Source: an uncultured Actinomycetes bacterium
Lineage (GTDB): Bacteria > Actinomycetota > Actinomycetes > S36-B12
Reading direction: 5' to 3'
NCBI GenBank assembly: GCA_903960135.1
Contig: CAJBZP010000128.1
Coordinates: 1-59,013, forward strand
DNA length: 59,013 nt
A program made the position numbers and the translations under genes. The notes below the pieces were generated by a model. The model was not told where the DNA came from. It was given only the letters and a program-made list of their open reading frames with translations, and did not search any database. Each line of letters begins with the position of its first letter. The stretch's first letter is position 1. Positions 1 to 8,813 of this stretch are shown here, piece after piece.

Positions 1-110
1 AATACCTCGGAGTCGTCGCCGATCAGGTAGACATTGTTATCCACTTCCCAGGTACCACCATCGAGCGAGAACGTGCCGCTCGTGACAAGCACATCAACAC
101 GCGGCGACAT
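1..110 (-). CDS. MBL-fold metallo-hydrolase, partial (5' end only)
   Basis: Only the first 36 codons are inside the window; the gene runs off the left edge. The visible N-terminus contains TSGTFSLDGGTWEVDNNVYL, typical of the metallo-beta-lactamase-fold hydrolase that in many actinobacteria directly follows mycothiol-dependent formaldehyde dehydrogenase. Its ATG shares one base with the TGA stop of that dehydrogenase, so the two are translationally coupled. In this pairing the hydrolase is thought to cleave the S-formylmycothiol produced by the dehydrogenase, giving formate and free mycothiol. The zinc-binding HxHxDH motif lies outside the window and cannot be checked. Confidence 0.8.
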   Translation of the reverse strand, partial: MSPRVDVLVTSGTFSLDGGTWEVDNNVYLIGDDSEV

Positions 111-1195
111 CAGAGTACGACTACTGAACGGAGCACTTCACCGCGGTGCATCTTCTCGAAAGCCGCCTCAACTTGATCAAGGGCAATTTCCTCAGAGACA
201 AATCGGTCCAAAGGAAGTCGACCTTGGAGATAAAGATCAATCAACATCGGGAAGTCCCGCGATGGGAGGCAGTCGCCGTACCAACTCGACTTGAGTGAAC
301 CGCCACGCCCGAAGACATCAATGAGCGGGAGATCCAGCCTCATCGTCGGATCAGGAACACCAACAAGTACGACGGTGCCGGCGAGGTCTCGACCGTAAAA
401 GGCAGCCTCGTAGGTTTCGGGGCGCCCTACCGCGTCGATCACGACATCTGCACCGAAGCCGCTAGTGAATTCTTGGATACCTTCCACGGCGTCACGGTTG
501 CGGGAATTAACGGTGTGAGTTGCCCCGAATTCCCGGGCTAGTTCAAGCTTGCGATCATCTATGTCGACGGCAATGATCGTGCGGGCCCCCGCCAATCTGG
601 CCCCGGCGATGGCGGCGTCGCCGACGCCACCGCAGCCGATCACCGCGACGGTGTCGCCGCGGCTGACATTACCCGTGTTAATTGCTGCGCCGAGCCCAGC
701 CATCACACCGCAGCCGAGGAGCCCCGCAACCTGGGCCGGGGCTCTGCGGTCTACTTTGGTGCATTGGCCGGCCGCTACGAGCGTCTTGTCTGCAAAGGCT
801 CCGATACCAAGTGCTGGGCTCAATTCGGTGCCATCAACAAGTGTCATTTTGGCGTCGGCGTTGTGGGTGTTGAAGCAGTACCACGGCCGGCCGCGCCGGC
901 AAGCGCGACAATCGCCACACACTGCGCGCCAGTTCAAGATGACGTAATCACCGGGTTGTACCTCAAAAACGCCCTCGCCAACTTCATCAACAAAGCCAGC
1001 AGCCTCGTGCCCGAGTAGGTAGGGGAATTGATCGTTGATTGCACCTTCACGGTAATGCAAGTCGGTGTGGCACACCCCGCATGCGGCGATTTTCACCTTT
1101 ACCTCGCCGGGCCCCGGATCGGGAATCACAATGTCCTCGATCAAGACAGGCGCACCTTTTGCCTTGGCGATAACCCCACGAACAATCTCGGACAT
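110..1195 (-). CDS. mscR: S-(hydroxymethyl)mycothiol dehydrogenase-like zinc alcohol dehydrogenase
   Basis: A 361-residue zinc-dependent medium-chain alcohol dehydrogenase. It should oxidise the formaldehyde-mycothiol adduct with NAD+ in the cytoplasm. The catalytic zinc region [13 protein letters not shown] is near residue 40 and GHEAAG follows. The structural zinc loop has four cysteines ([15 protein letters not shown]). The Rossmann motif GCGGVG precedes the NAD-binding IIAVDIDD segment. The ATG at 1195 is chosen over the upstream in-frame start because GGAGG sits six bases before it and the protein then begins like its family ([16 protein letters not shown]). It is coupled to the metallo-hydrolase at the left edge. 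With several demethylases nearby, formaldehyde detoxification is a plausible role. A different alcohol dehydrogenase of the same family cannot be excluded. Confidence 0.85.
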   Translation of the reverse strand: MSEIVRGVIAKAKGAPVLIEDIVIPDPGPGEVKVKIAACGVCHTDLHYREGAINDQFPYLLGHEAAGFVDEVGEGVFEVQPGDYVILNWRAVCGDCRACRRGRPWYCFNTHNADAKMTLVDGTELSPALGIGAFADKTLVAAGQCTKVDRRAPAQVAGLLGCGVMAGLGAAINTGNVSRGDTVAVIGCGGVGDAAIAGARLAGARTIIAVDIDDRKLELAREFGATHTVNSRNRDAVEGIQEFTSGFGADVVIDAVGRPETYEAAFYGRDLAGTVVLVGVPDPTMRLDLPLIDVFGRGGSLKSSWYGDCLPSRDFPMLIDLYLQGRLPLDRFVSEEIALDQVEAAFEKMHRGEVLRSVVVL

Positions 1196-1352
1196 CTGTT
1201 TCCTCCACAAGTTGTGCCAAGCCCGCGGAAAACGTGGTCTGGGCGCGGCATCGCGTCTTCGTAGCCTAGCCAGCCCTACGGGTACGCCTGCGACATTGCC
1301 GAAAGTGCGGGAAAGCACCTCGCCGGCCGAGGAATGGCAATATCGTAAAGCC

Positions 1353-2183
1353 GTGGCCAGCCTCTTCGCGTTGCTGTCTAGCCTTACGGGTGGCTCTGCG
1401 AGCTTTCTTGGCGGTTTGACCACACGCCGGTTATCGGTATATGCGGTCACCGGCTTTGGCGCACTGTTCGCCGGCTTGATTTACGCCTTGGTCCTTACCG
1501 GGCAGCACTCATGGTCCCTGTCAGGACCGGAAGTCGCGTGGGGTGCGGTCAGCGGGGTATGTGCACTGATCGGCAACCTCGCTTTTTACACCGCATTGTC
1601 CAAGGGGCGAATGGGGGTGATCTCGGGCATTACCTCGCTATCGGTCCTGGTACCGATTGCCTTTGACGTGGTGCAAGGGATTTACCCAAACCCGGGCCAA
1701 CTACTTGGTATCGCCGCATGTATCGGGGGAGTCATTTTTGTTAGCGCTCCAGAATTACGCGGCAGCCAAACGGGGGCAATGCCACTTGTCCTTGCCGCCG
1801 TTGCAACCGTTTCGTATGGGTTGATCTTCGTCACCCTTGGCTTAGGGAGTGAGAGTAGTGCGCTTGAAACCTCGGCGGTGATGGAGGCCACGATCGTCAT
1901 TCCTTTGGCGATTGCCGCGATATTCACTCGTTCATTGGGTGGGGTCTCGAAGCGCATCATGCTGGTGCTCCTTGCCATTGGCTTTTTGGACGCAGCCTCA
2001 ACTTGGTCGTATTCGTTCTCCACGACGATCGGCATGGTGGCACTTGATTCCGTGCTAGCGTCACTGGCGCCTGTGATTACGACAATCCTGGCGGCGGTGA
2101 TTCTCAAGCAGGTGCTGAAGCCGGTTCAATACATGGCGATTCTGGTAATTCTAGCCGGTGTCGCACTTGTTACCTTGGCTTGA
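1353..2183 (+). CDS. EamA/DMT-family membrane transporter
   Basis: About 276 residues, strongly hydrophobic, with roughly ten predicted membrane segments in two repeats, as in drug/metabolite transporters of the EamA family. Typical features are the small-residue-rich first helix ([13 protein letters not shown]), a mid-protein [19 protein letters not shown] segment and a last repeat ending [15 protein letters not shown]. The substrate cannot be read from sequence; relatives export amino acids, metabolites or drugs. The start is uncertain. The open frame extends upstream, but GTG at 1353 starts the protein just before the first helix; GTG at 1305 is an alternative. It is divergent from the formaldehyde dehydrogenase and 35 bases ahead of the next gene, so it may be co-transcribed with that gene. 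Confidence 0.75.
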   Translation: MASLFALLSSLTGGSASFLGGLTTRRLSVYAVTGFGALFAGLIYALVLTGQHSWSLSGPEVAWGAVSGVCALIGNLAFYTALSKGRMGVISGITSLSVLVPIAFDVVQGIYPNPGQLLGIAACIGGVIFVSAPELRGSQTGAMPLVLAAVATVSYGLIFVTLGLGSESSALETSAVMEATIVIPLAIAAIFTRSLGGVSKRIMLVLLAIGFLDAASTWSYSFSTTIGMVALDSVLASLAPVITTILAAVILKQVLKPVQYMAILVILAGVALVTLA

Positions 2184-2218
2184 TTGCGCTGACCCGTAAG
2201 CGCTCCTAGGATTCCAAC

Positions 2219-3097
2219 ATGCTTTCACTTTCGTCTTTGGCAAATATCGAACGGAGGTTTGGCGCTGAGATCCATGCGCCGATAGCCGCGTTCGAGATCG
2301 GCGGCCGGGCATTTGATTTCGATGCTGAGCCGGCAATTATGGGTGTCATCAACCTCTCGCATGACTCTTGGTATCGAGAGAGTATTTCGTTGACAACAAA
2401 GTCGGCGGTTGCCCGAGGTCGCAAGCTAGCCGCCGAGGGAGCCGACATCGTTGATCTGGGGGCGGAAGCGACGATGGCCGAGACGGCGACAGTTAACGCG
2501 GCCGCCCAAATAGCCGTGCTGGTGCCGGTGATCGAAGGGCTGCGCGCTGAAGGAATTCTTGTCTCGGCCGAGACCTATTCACCCACGGTAGTCAAGGCCT
2601 GCCTTGCAGCTGGCGCCAATGTGCTCAACCTGACGGGCCGAGAGCATGAGTCCGAGATATTCCAACTAGCCGCTTCCTACGATGCAACGATAATTATGTG
2701 CTACGTGCAGGGCACCAATATTCGCGAGGTAAGGGATTTCAGTAACGGGATCGATTTCACCGAACGCATGCTTGAGCATTTCGCCACCCGGATTGAAGCA
2801 GCCGAAACCGCCGGGGTGACCAGAGTCTTCATTGATCCATTATTGAGCTCACCACGTGGTGGGCAGGAGCGGTTGGAGCATCAAGTACTGACGCTGCTCA
2901 CAAGCTTTAGGCTCCGTGGGTTGGGCTACCCGGTTTGCAATGCTCTGCTGGCCGGGTATGAGTATTTCGAGGAGCAATATCGCGATATCGAAACCTTCTT
3001 TGCGGTACTCGCGGCCCTCGGGCGTACGAATCTTTATCGCACCCATGAGGTGCCGAAGGTTCGCGCGGTCCTTAGAACGATGCAGGCGCTGTCGTAA
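2219..3097 (+). CDS. Dihydropteroate synthase-like pterin-binding protein
   Basis: A 292-residue TIM-barrel protein related to dihydropteroate synthase (FolP) and other pterin-binding enzymes. Family landmarks appear in order but altered: IMGVINLSHDSWY where FolP has the NVTPDSF loop, ADIVDLGAEAT in place of DIGGEST, VSAETYSPTVV for SVDTY, GANVLNLTG for INDVSG, VFIDPLL for IDPG, and YRTHEV for the terminal RxHDV. The lost or changed substrate-loop residues make ordinary folate synthesis doubtful. It may bind a pterin or folate for another reaction. It ends directly against the convergent methyltransferase gene, with no space between. Function unproven. Confidence 0.7.
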   Translation: MLSLSSLANIERRFGAEIHAPIAAFEIGGRAFDFDAEPAIMGVINLSHDSWYRESISLTTKSAVARGRKLAAEGADIVDLGAEATMAETATVNAAAQIAVLVPVIEGLRAEGILVSAETYSPTVVKACLAAGANVLNLTGREHESEIFQLAASYDATIIMCYVQGTNIREVRDFSNGIDFTERMLEHFATRIEAAETAGVTRVFIDPLLSSPRGGQERLEHQVLTLLTSFRLRGLGYPVCNALLAGYEYFEEQYRDIETFFAVLAALGRTNLYRTHEVPKVRAVLRTMQALS

Positions 3098-4042
3098 TCA
3101 CTTGCGGGCAAGCACCACGCCTTCCTCGCCACTGTCGGACAGCTGCAGGCAGATCAACTTCATGCCTAAGCTTTCGAGGAGATCAGTTAGTGACTCGGAC
3201 GAGTGCCTGTGTGATCTAAAGGTGTCGATAGTCTGGCCAGCCTCGAGTTGGATTGCATGATCGCCGACAGTTGCCACGCAATCTCGCAGCACTTCGGCTT
3301 TCACGCTTACGGTGGCAACTGCGAAAACTTCCGAGGTGTAGGTCGGCGCAACTGACCAACTCAAGGATTCAGTGTCAATCCCCGCGCCGCTGAATACCAG
3401 GGCCATCCAGTTATGCGCAGACCCGGTCGCGTAGAAATCACATAGGCGCTCGATCTCACCTGCCCCGTCGGGCAACATGTTGCCGCTGAAGGCAAAAAGA
3501 TCACCATCGCGCATCAGCGATGCCACGGACTCGAATGCAGACATCGTGGTCAGCCCAGGCAGCACACCGAACATGGTGATGACTCGCCGCCCGGGCAGGT
3601 ACTCGATTAGATCGGCGAGTGAGCCGCCGACCGTGGTGACATCGCAGGCGATCGAATTAAGGACTCGCACATTTTCTATCGCCTCTTGACGTGCGCCGGC
3701 TAACTGAAGTAATGAGGGCGAGATATCCGCAAGGGTGATCGCCACGTCGAGACCGGCTAGGCACAAATTGCGGACAAGGGCTTCCTCTTTGGAGCCATCA
3801 CCGCAGCCGAGTGCGATTACGTGCACTGGAGTTCCCGGGCAGTTATCGGCGATTTCGGTGTAGACGTCATCGAAAGCGCTGCGACCAGGAGCTCGGTCAA
3901 AAAACGAGGTCGCGACCGCACGCCATGCGGCGCTTTGCTCAGGGGTTCGATAATGCGCCAAGCTTGGTATCACACCGCGGGAGAATCCAGCGGCGACAAC
4001 ATCCTGTAATTGCTGGGCACTAGCGGTTGGATGCTCGATCAC
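3098..4042 (-). CDS. SAM-dependent methyltransferase, EgtD-like
   Basis: A 314-residue class I methyltransferase. The SAM-binding glycine motif is VIALGCGDGSKEEAL around residues 75-90, followed by an acidic LADIS segment at the end of the second strand. The C-terminus (FRSHRHSSESLTDLLESLGM, then VVLAR) resembles the histidine-specific methyltransferase family that includes EgtD of ergothioneine synthesis. No ergothioneine partners (EgtB, EgtC, EgtE) are near, and the N-terminal substrate domain differs, so histidine is not assured as substrate. It is convergent with the DHPS-like gene; both end at adjacent bases. No membrane segment is seen, so it should be cytoplasmic. Confidence 0.7.
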   Translation of the reverse strand: MIEHPTASAQQLQDVVAAGFSRGVIPSLAHYRTPEQSAAWRAVATSFFDRAPGRSAFDDVYTEIADNCPGTPVHVIALGCGDGSKEEALVRNLCLAGLDVAITLADISPSLLQLAGARQEAIENVRVLNSIACDVTTVGGSLADLIEYLPGRRVITMFGVLPGLTTMSAFESVASLMRDGDLFAFSGNMLPDGAGEIERLCDFYATGSAHNWMALVFSGAGIDTESLSWSVAPTYTSEVFAVATVSVKAEVLRDCVATVGDHAIQLEAGQTIDTFRSHRHSSESLTDLLESLGMKLICLQLSDSGEEGVVLARK

Positions 4043-4068
4043 TGATCAAGTCTATTTGCGGGGGCTCA

Positions 4069-4725
4069 TTAAGAGGGCTTTACGACCGTCCAGTACGAGG
4101 CGGTATTGAGCGCGGCGAAGTTCGGCGGGACTGCGGCTGACGTGGCAGTGACACTGCATTTGCCTGTCTTCTTGCCGACTTTCAGCAGCCAGCCCTTGCT
4201 TGAATCTTTGACAACGGTGCACAGATTAGATCCCGTTGCGATCTTAAATGTCACCAACTTGCCTTTATTGGTCTTAAGTTTCGGGGCACCCATCACGTAT
4301 GTCTTGCCTTCGGTGACCGTTTGCGGAGTCTTATTCCACACACTTCCGAACTTGGCGGATTGGCCAACCGGGATGGTCGGGATGGTGAAAGTCGCGGTAG
4401 CTGCGTCGAGCCCGTTGCCCGCTGGCGAATTCATCACCAAGACGCAAGGGGTGGCACCAGAGGTCACGGTCAATTGCTTTTGCGAAACGGTGCATCCTCC
4501 ACTTGCGCTGAGCGTGACATTTACGCCGGTTGTGGAGGATGCGTACACATCATTTACTGACGTATACATGATGGCCGGCATCGTCCACGGGTCGGTAAAG
4601 TTTGGTGAGCCCTTACCCCAGCTCGCGGTGATAACTCCGGTTGCGGCGGAGGCGGGTATCGCGGTTACGCCGACTAGCAAGGTGGCGGCGGCAAGGGCGG
4701 CAATGTAACGGGTCATTAGGCGCAT
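4069..4725 (-). CDS. Secreted protein of unknown function
   Basis: A 218-residue protein with a clear Sec signal peptide (basic start, hydrophobic run AALAAATLLVGVTAI, cleavage near PASAA). The mature part is rich in Thr, Ser, Val and Lys, and contains four cysteines in GGCTV, TPCVLV, SNLCTVV and GKCSVTATSA contexts. It resembles extracellular beta-sandwich (Ig-like or bacterial surface repeat) domains in which GxCxVTA motifs are common. I do not recognise a named family. A second in-frame ATG nine bases downstream is an equally good start; neither has a clear ribosome site. It is divergent from the secreted gene at 4801. Confidence 0.65.
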   Translation of the reverse strand: MRLMTRYIAALAAATLLVGVTAIPASAATGVITASWGKGSPNFTDPWTMPAIMYTSVNDVYASSTTGVNVTLSASGGCTVSQKQLTVTSGATPCVLVMNSPAGNGLDAATATFTIPTIPVGQSAKFGSVWNKTPQTVTEGKTYVMGAPKLKTNKGKLVTFKIATGSNLCTVVKDSSKGWLLKVGKKTGKCSVTATSAAVPPNFAALNTASYWTVVKPS

Positions 4726-4765
4726 TACGCGATGATAGTGGTGGTGAGCATCGCGCGCGGCCGAC

Positions 4766-4794
4766 TTGACAGATGGGAAGTCTCAGGATCGAAT
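4766..4794 (+). promoter_or_regulatory. Candidate sigma-70-type promoter, leaderless
   Basis: A perfect TTGACA (4766-4771) is followed after 17 bases by TCGAAT (4789-4794), a four-of-six match to the -10 box. The ATG at 4801 begins only six bases later, so transcription would start at or next to the start codon and give a leaderless message, which is common in actinobacteria. This also supports 4801 as the start of the secreted protein rather than the upstream in-frame codon at 4732. Confidence 0.45.
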
Positions 4795-4800
4795 ACGCCA

Positions 4801-6318
4801 ATGAACTCAAGCCTTCTTGCCGGCACCGCTGTCGCCCTTACCGCTGGACTGGTCTTATCAACCGGTGCTATGGCCAATGCTGAGCCGATACCCGAAGGCA
4901 CCGGGTATAGCAGCGCCACCAAGTTCATTGGCAGCGCGGCGAAAGCGAACCCGGTTTCCATGCCGGTGGTACCGACGAACCCGTACATGGCACCGGTGGG
5001 AAAGTCGAATATCCATAACGACACCTACATGTCGGATTCTTATCAGTGGGCCGGACCGTTGGGGAAGAACACCAAGGTCACTTCGCAGGTTGCTGGCGGT
5101 GAGTGCGCGAGTATCACTTTCAACTCAGCAGGGCAGCTAATTGCAATTTGCTTGACTCCGCAGACTCCTGCCTACTTGAGCCTCCTAGATCCAGATTCGT
5201 TGAAGGTCTTAACTCGATACAACCTAACCAATCGCCCCACCGCGGGTGGCGCTTTGTCGAATCGGGACTACACCGAATTGTCGGGGGGTTACTTCTATCT
5301 CGACAATCAGGACCGGGCAGTCGTGGCGACAGCCGACCGGCACATCATCACCTTCGAATTGGCACGAACCGGCTCTAAGTATTCATTCAAGCCAATCAGC
5401 GATATCGACCTTGCGACATCGATTACTGCAGGTCAACCCACATTCGCGGCCAGTGGAGATTCGATTTTGTCTGCATTGCCAGACTTCAACGGCAATATCT
5501 GGTTCGTCACAACCCAAGGACTTGTCGGTGCCCTAAACCCGCAAACCGGAAAGAGCCAGACCACAAGGCTTTCAGGTGAGGGAATTACGCAGTCATTCTC
5601 GATGGATGAGACTGGGGGCGTCTACATTGTGAGCAACATTGCGATGTATCGCTTTGATGCGGTCGCTGGCTTGCCAACATCGAGTTGGCGCATTGTGTAT
5701 GAAAATGATGGCGTGCAGAAGCCTGGCGCAAAGAGTGCAGGTTCCGGTACCAGTCCGACGGTGATGTCCGGTGGTCGGGTAGCAATTACAGACAACGCCA
5801 ATCCAATGAACGTTGTCGTGTATAACACAGCAGTTAATGCCGCATCTCGCGAAGTCTGCTCAGCGCCCGTTTTCGAAAAGAACGCGAGCATTACCGAGAA
5901 TTCACTCATCTCAATCGGTACTTCGCTAATCGTTGAGAACAATTACGGTAACTTGAACGTCCAATCCGTGGCAAAAGGCAAGACCAGCACCCCCGGCTTT
6001 GCGAGGGTCGATGTCCAAGCTGATGGCACCTGCAAGAAGGTCTGGACCAACTCTGAAGAAAGTGCCCCGAGCGTGGTTCCAAAGTTCTCGGCCGCGACTG
6101 GCTTGATTTACACGTACACCAAGCCGAAAGGGCCTGGCAAAATTGATCGCTGGTACTGGACGGCGCTGGATTACCGCACCGGCGAGGTGGTTTATAGCAA
6201 GCTAGCGGGGACAGGTGGCAAATTCAATAATTCCTACGCGTCTTTGTACCTGGCACCAAACGGTGTTGGCTATGTTGGAGTTCTCAAGGGCTTAATCAGA
6301 GTTGCCGACATGAAGTAG
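4801..6318 (+). CDS. Secreted protein with beta-propeller-like repeats
   Basis: A 505-residue exported protein. The signal peptide is clear (hydrophobic LLAGTAVALTAGLVLSTGAM, cleavage near ANAEP). The mature chain has repeated strand-rich stretches such as LLDPDSLKVLTRYNLTNRP, GALNPQTGKSQTTRLSGEG, GGVYIVSNIAMYRFDA and WTALDYRTGEVVYSKLAG. These look like PQQ-quinoprotein or SMP-30-type propeller blades. No catalytic motif is recognisable. ATG 4801 is preferred to the upstream in-frame start because the signal peptide then begins at the N-terminus and the promoter fits. It faces the convergent amine oxidase with a 16-base gap. Role unknown; binding of an extracellular ligand or a sugar/lactone enzyme are possibilities. 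Confidence 0.65.
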   Translation: MNSSLLAGTAVALTAGLVLSTGAMANAEPIPEGTGYSSATKFIGSAAKANPVSMPVVPTNPYMAPVGKSNIHNDTYMSDSYQWAGPLGKNTKVTSQVAGGECASITFNSAGQLIAICLTPQTPAYLSLLDPDSLKVLTRYNLTNRPTAGGALSNRDYTELSGGYFYLDNQDRAVVATADRHIITFELARTGSKYSFKPISDIDLATSITAGQPTFAASGDSILSALPDFNGNIWFVTTQGLVGALNPQTGKSQTTRLSGEGITQSFSMDETGGVYIVSNIAMYRFDAVAGLPTSSWRIVYENDGVQKPGAKSAGSGTSPTVMSGGRVAITDNANPMNVVVYNTAVNAASREVCSAPVFEKNASITENSLISIGTSLIVENNYGNLNVQSVAKGKTSTPGFARVDVQADGTCKKVWTNSEESAPSVVPKFSAATGLIYTYTKPKGPGKIDRWYWTALDYRTGEVVYSKLAGTGGKFNNSYASLYLAPNGVGYVGVLKGLIRVADMK

Positions 6319-6334
6319 TTGGCCGGCCCAGCAC

Positions 6335-7729
6335 CTATCGAAATGCTGCCTGCAGCATCGCCAAGGCCTCGTCGACGCACGCGGAGTCCGATTTCGGGCG
6401 CTGGCGTGCGGCGCGGCCACCAGAGAAACCAACTAACGCCGGTGCGCCGACGACGTCAGTTAAGTTATAGAACTCCGTCCAACGCAGTGCCGAACCTGGT
6501 TCCAAATTTGAAGACTGCCCGGGCACCCCACCACCCACTATTCCGAACACTGTCTCCTGGCCCCACCACTGTTTGTCATATCGCAAGATAACTTTCTCAA
6601 GATCTCCGGTTGCAATGCCACCAATGGCCGCCTGGATGGCCTTGGATAATCCAGTAATACTTGGAGATTGGGCTTGCAGTAGTGAAACTGGCACCGCGAC
6701 TACCACCGCATCGGCGGTTAGAACGGCACCTGACTCGAGTGTGACATGAACGCCATTCGATTGCGATGCGTCGACATTTGCAACTGGCGAGTTGAGTCGC
6801 ACATCGAGGCCTTCGGCTAATAATTCCGGGATGCGCTGGTAGCCGCCTGAGACAAATGCGTCACCGCCGAGATAATCACCGCCTTCGGTGGGGGCTCGAG
6901 CACCTAATCGCGTTGCATCGAGGCCATACTCCTGCACGATGCCAGTCTCCACAGCCCAAGTGGTAAACCGATTCATTGGTAATCCATGCTGGCGTAACCA
7001 CGAGGCCACTGAAGTGCTCGGATTCGGCCACGAATTTTCAAGCTGGCTCAAGAGTCTAAATAGTTGGTTCGACGAGCGCTCAGCACTGGGTGATGGCCGC
7101 CCGGTCTTGGTGTCACGGAAACTTTCATTGTCGTAGTCGCTCGGGATCAATTTAAGTTGAGCCTGCTGCGCTAGTGGCACTAGCGGGTTGGTCTTAAGTG
7201 CGTGCACCCAAGCGGCACCCATCTCCACAGGCACTCCCCACGTCGAATCGGTATGGACTCGACCTCCGACTCGATTCCGAGCCTCTAACACCACCACCTC
7301 GGCACCATTCATGGTGAGGTCGTGACCTGCGGACACCCCGGCCATGCCAGCTCCGATGACGATGACCTGTGGCCCGGAACCGTTAGCGATCAAGGTGCGC
7401 GATGCGCGCTGGCCTGATCGCAGGGCCCCCTGGACGGTTGCGGGGTAATCGGGGTCGGTGTATTCACCGGCAAAAACCAGTCGATTGTTAATGAGGGCTC
7501 GCGCTAGCGTGCTCCTAATACTTGCGGTTGCACCAACGGGCAGCGCCGAGTACGCCCCCTGTGACCATCGATCGGTGTCCCACCGCGTTACTAGTGTTGC
7601 GGTCGGGTTTGGCAGCTTTGCCCGAGGTAGACTTGCGATTGCAGATTTGTTGCCGGTAGCGATCGCGGTTGCAACTAGCGTGGTGGCACCTAGAAAATTT
7701 CGCCGACTAAGCGGTGAAGGCACTAGCAC
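6335..7729 (-). CDS. Tat-exported flavin amine oxidase, circularly permuted
   Basis: A 464-residue flavin monoamine oxidase with an unusual order. A twin-arginine signal (SRRNFLG, residues 8-14) comes first. Residues about 40-113 then match what is normally the C-terminal end of the family (VTRWDTDRWSQGAYSALPVG, then LVFAGEYTDPDYPATVQGAL). Only after this comes the usual N-terminal FAD-binding fold (VIVIGAGMAGVSA, residues 122-134, then LEARNRVGGRV). The protein ends in EALAMLQAAFR, exactly where a normal member would continue into the NPTATLVTRW segment. All parts appear once, so this is a circular permutation rather than duplication or truncation. It should oxidise an amine with release of aldehyde, ammonia and peroxide outside the membrane. 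It is six bases downstream of the amide hydrolase, so probably the same operon. Confidence 0.85.
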   Translation of the reverse strand: MLVPSPLSRRNFLGATTLVATAIATGNKSAIASLPRAKLPNPTATLVTRWDTDRWSQGAYSALPVGATASIRSTLARALINNRLVFAGEYTDPDYPATVQGALRSGQRASRTLIANGSGPQVIVIGAGMAGVSAGHDLTMNGAEVVVLEARNRVGGRVHTDSTWGVPVEMGAAWVHALKTNPLVPLAQQAQLKLIPSDYDNESFRDTKTGRPSPSAERSSNQLFRLLSQLENSWPNPSTSVASWLRQHGLPMNRFTTWAVETGIVQEYGLDATRLGARAPTEGGDYLGGDAFVSGGYQRIPELLAEGLDVRLNSPVANVDASQSNGVHVTLESGAVLTADAVVVAVPVSLLQAQSPSITGLSKAIQAAIGGIATGDLEKVILRYDKQWWGQETVFGIVGGGVPGQSSNLEPGSALRWTEFYNLTDVVGAPALVGFSGGRAARQRPKSDSACVDEALAMLQAAFR

Positions 7730-7735
7730 TTCGCC

Positions 7736-8755
7736 TTAAATGCTGATGGTCATGAACTCACCGCGGTCCGCGAATGCGTGAAACCGTGAGGTATCACCGG
7801 TGAAGTCAGTCTCATTTAGATCGACCACATACACCGTCGGGTCATCTAGGGCGCGATAGGCGTAGCGTAGATCAGTCAGATTGGCGATCGTGTGGGCGTA
7901 GGATATTTCATTTACGAGGGAGTGGTCGGGTCCAGGCTCTTTGATGATTCCCGGCGGCACGTCAAAGGTATTGAGTACGTGCAGGGCCAGCATTTCAGCA
8001 TCGCGGCTGTCTGTTGGCGTCTCGGCCAAGGTGGTCAGGGCGATGGCACGCACGAACCGGGAAGCGCTGGTGTAGTCGCCTGGCAGCCCATGGAGCCCGG
8101 AGCCGACTCCCAGACTCTTGATGTTCATACCGTCACCCGTGCGAACATGTTGCCCCGGGCGATTTTCGGCTGAGAATCCGGTGTAGTTATTCAAGTTCAG
8201 CAGGTGCCACTCGAGGTAAGGGGAGTTGGTTCCGACACCTGTCGGGTTATCGACAACCACGACACCGTCGGGCCGAAACTCGATGGCCGCAGAGTCTTCG
8301 CGGTCGTGCACGAGTACGTGGACCGGCGGGGTGAAAGGCAGGCCGGCATCCCAGCCCCAGATGTTTATTTCGGCCACCGCTTTGCGCACCTCTTCGATGG
8401 TCGCGCATGTCGAGAGCAGATAAGAGGCCAGTTCGAGCTGGCTGACATCGGTGCCGTCACCGCGGGCTTCCGGCGCAACGAAAAATCCACCTACCATATA
8501 AAGCAGGTGGGCGGAGAGGCCGGCGGTGTTCATTCCGTCCATGATCGCGGCATCGATGCCCGTCACCGCGAGGCCGACCACTCCGTGGCGCGTGGTCCAA
8601 GTCTTGGTTGGGACGCCGGCCGGGCCGAGGGCCACCCTGGGGATGCCACGCGGGGTGGCGCACAGGGAAAAACTCATAAAAAGCGGGAAATCGAGGCTGC
8701 GGCCCACTACTACTGTGCCGTCCTCGGCCGTTGGTACCTTGAAATTCGTGCACAT
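7736..8755 (-). CDS. Linear amide C-N hydrolase, choloylglycine/penicillin V acylase family
   Basis: A 339-residue Ntn-hydrolase. Starting at ATG 8755 the protein begins MCTNF, so removal of Met exposes Cys2, the nucleophile of this family. Arg19 and Asp22 (GRSLDF) match the conserved active-site pair, and later TNSPYLEWHLLNL and SASRFVRA supply the expected Asn and Arg. The start is fixed by the need for an N-terminal Cys and by a GGAG site six bases upstream; the longer frame is not credible. There is no signal peptide. Relatives cleave bile-salt amides, penicillin V, N-acyl homoserine lactones or acylethanolamides. It lies directly upstream of the amine oxidase, suggesting that an N-acylated amine is split and the freed amine oxidised. 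The substrate is inferred only. Confidence 0.8.
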   Translation of the reverse strand: MCTNFKVPTAEDGTVVVGRSLDFPLFMSFSLCATPRGIPRVALGPAGVPTKTWTTRHGVVGLAVTGIDAAIMDGMNTAGLSAHLLYMVGGFFVAPEARGDGTDVSQLELASYLLSTCATIEEVRKAVAEINIWGWDAGLPFTPPVHVLVHDREDSAAIEFRPDGVVVVDNPTGVGTNSPYLEWHLLNLNNYTGFSAENRPGQHVRTGDGMNIKSLGVGSGLHGLPGDYTSASRFVRAIALTTLAETPTDSRDAEMLALHVLNTFDVPPGIIKEPGPDHSLVNEISYAHTIANLTDLRYAYRALDDPTVYVVDLNETDFTGDTSRFHAFADRGEFMTISI

Positions 8756-8813
8756 GATGTCTCCTTTAAGCCCGGTCCGCAGGTTAAGTGAAAAAGGCTT
8801 AAATGGCAAGGCA

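Noticed and set aside
1065-1352. Upstream extension of the EamA transporter frame
   Set aside because: It overlaps the divergent formaldehyde dehydrogenase and has no transporter-like sequence before residue 97.
1196-1450. N-terminal extension of the formaldehyde dehydrogenase
   Set aside because: The 85 extra residues are arginine- and proline-rich, unlike the family, and the ATG at 1195 has a strong ribosome site.
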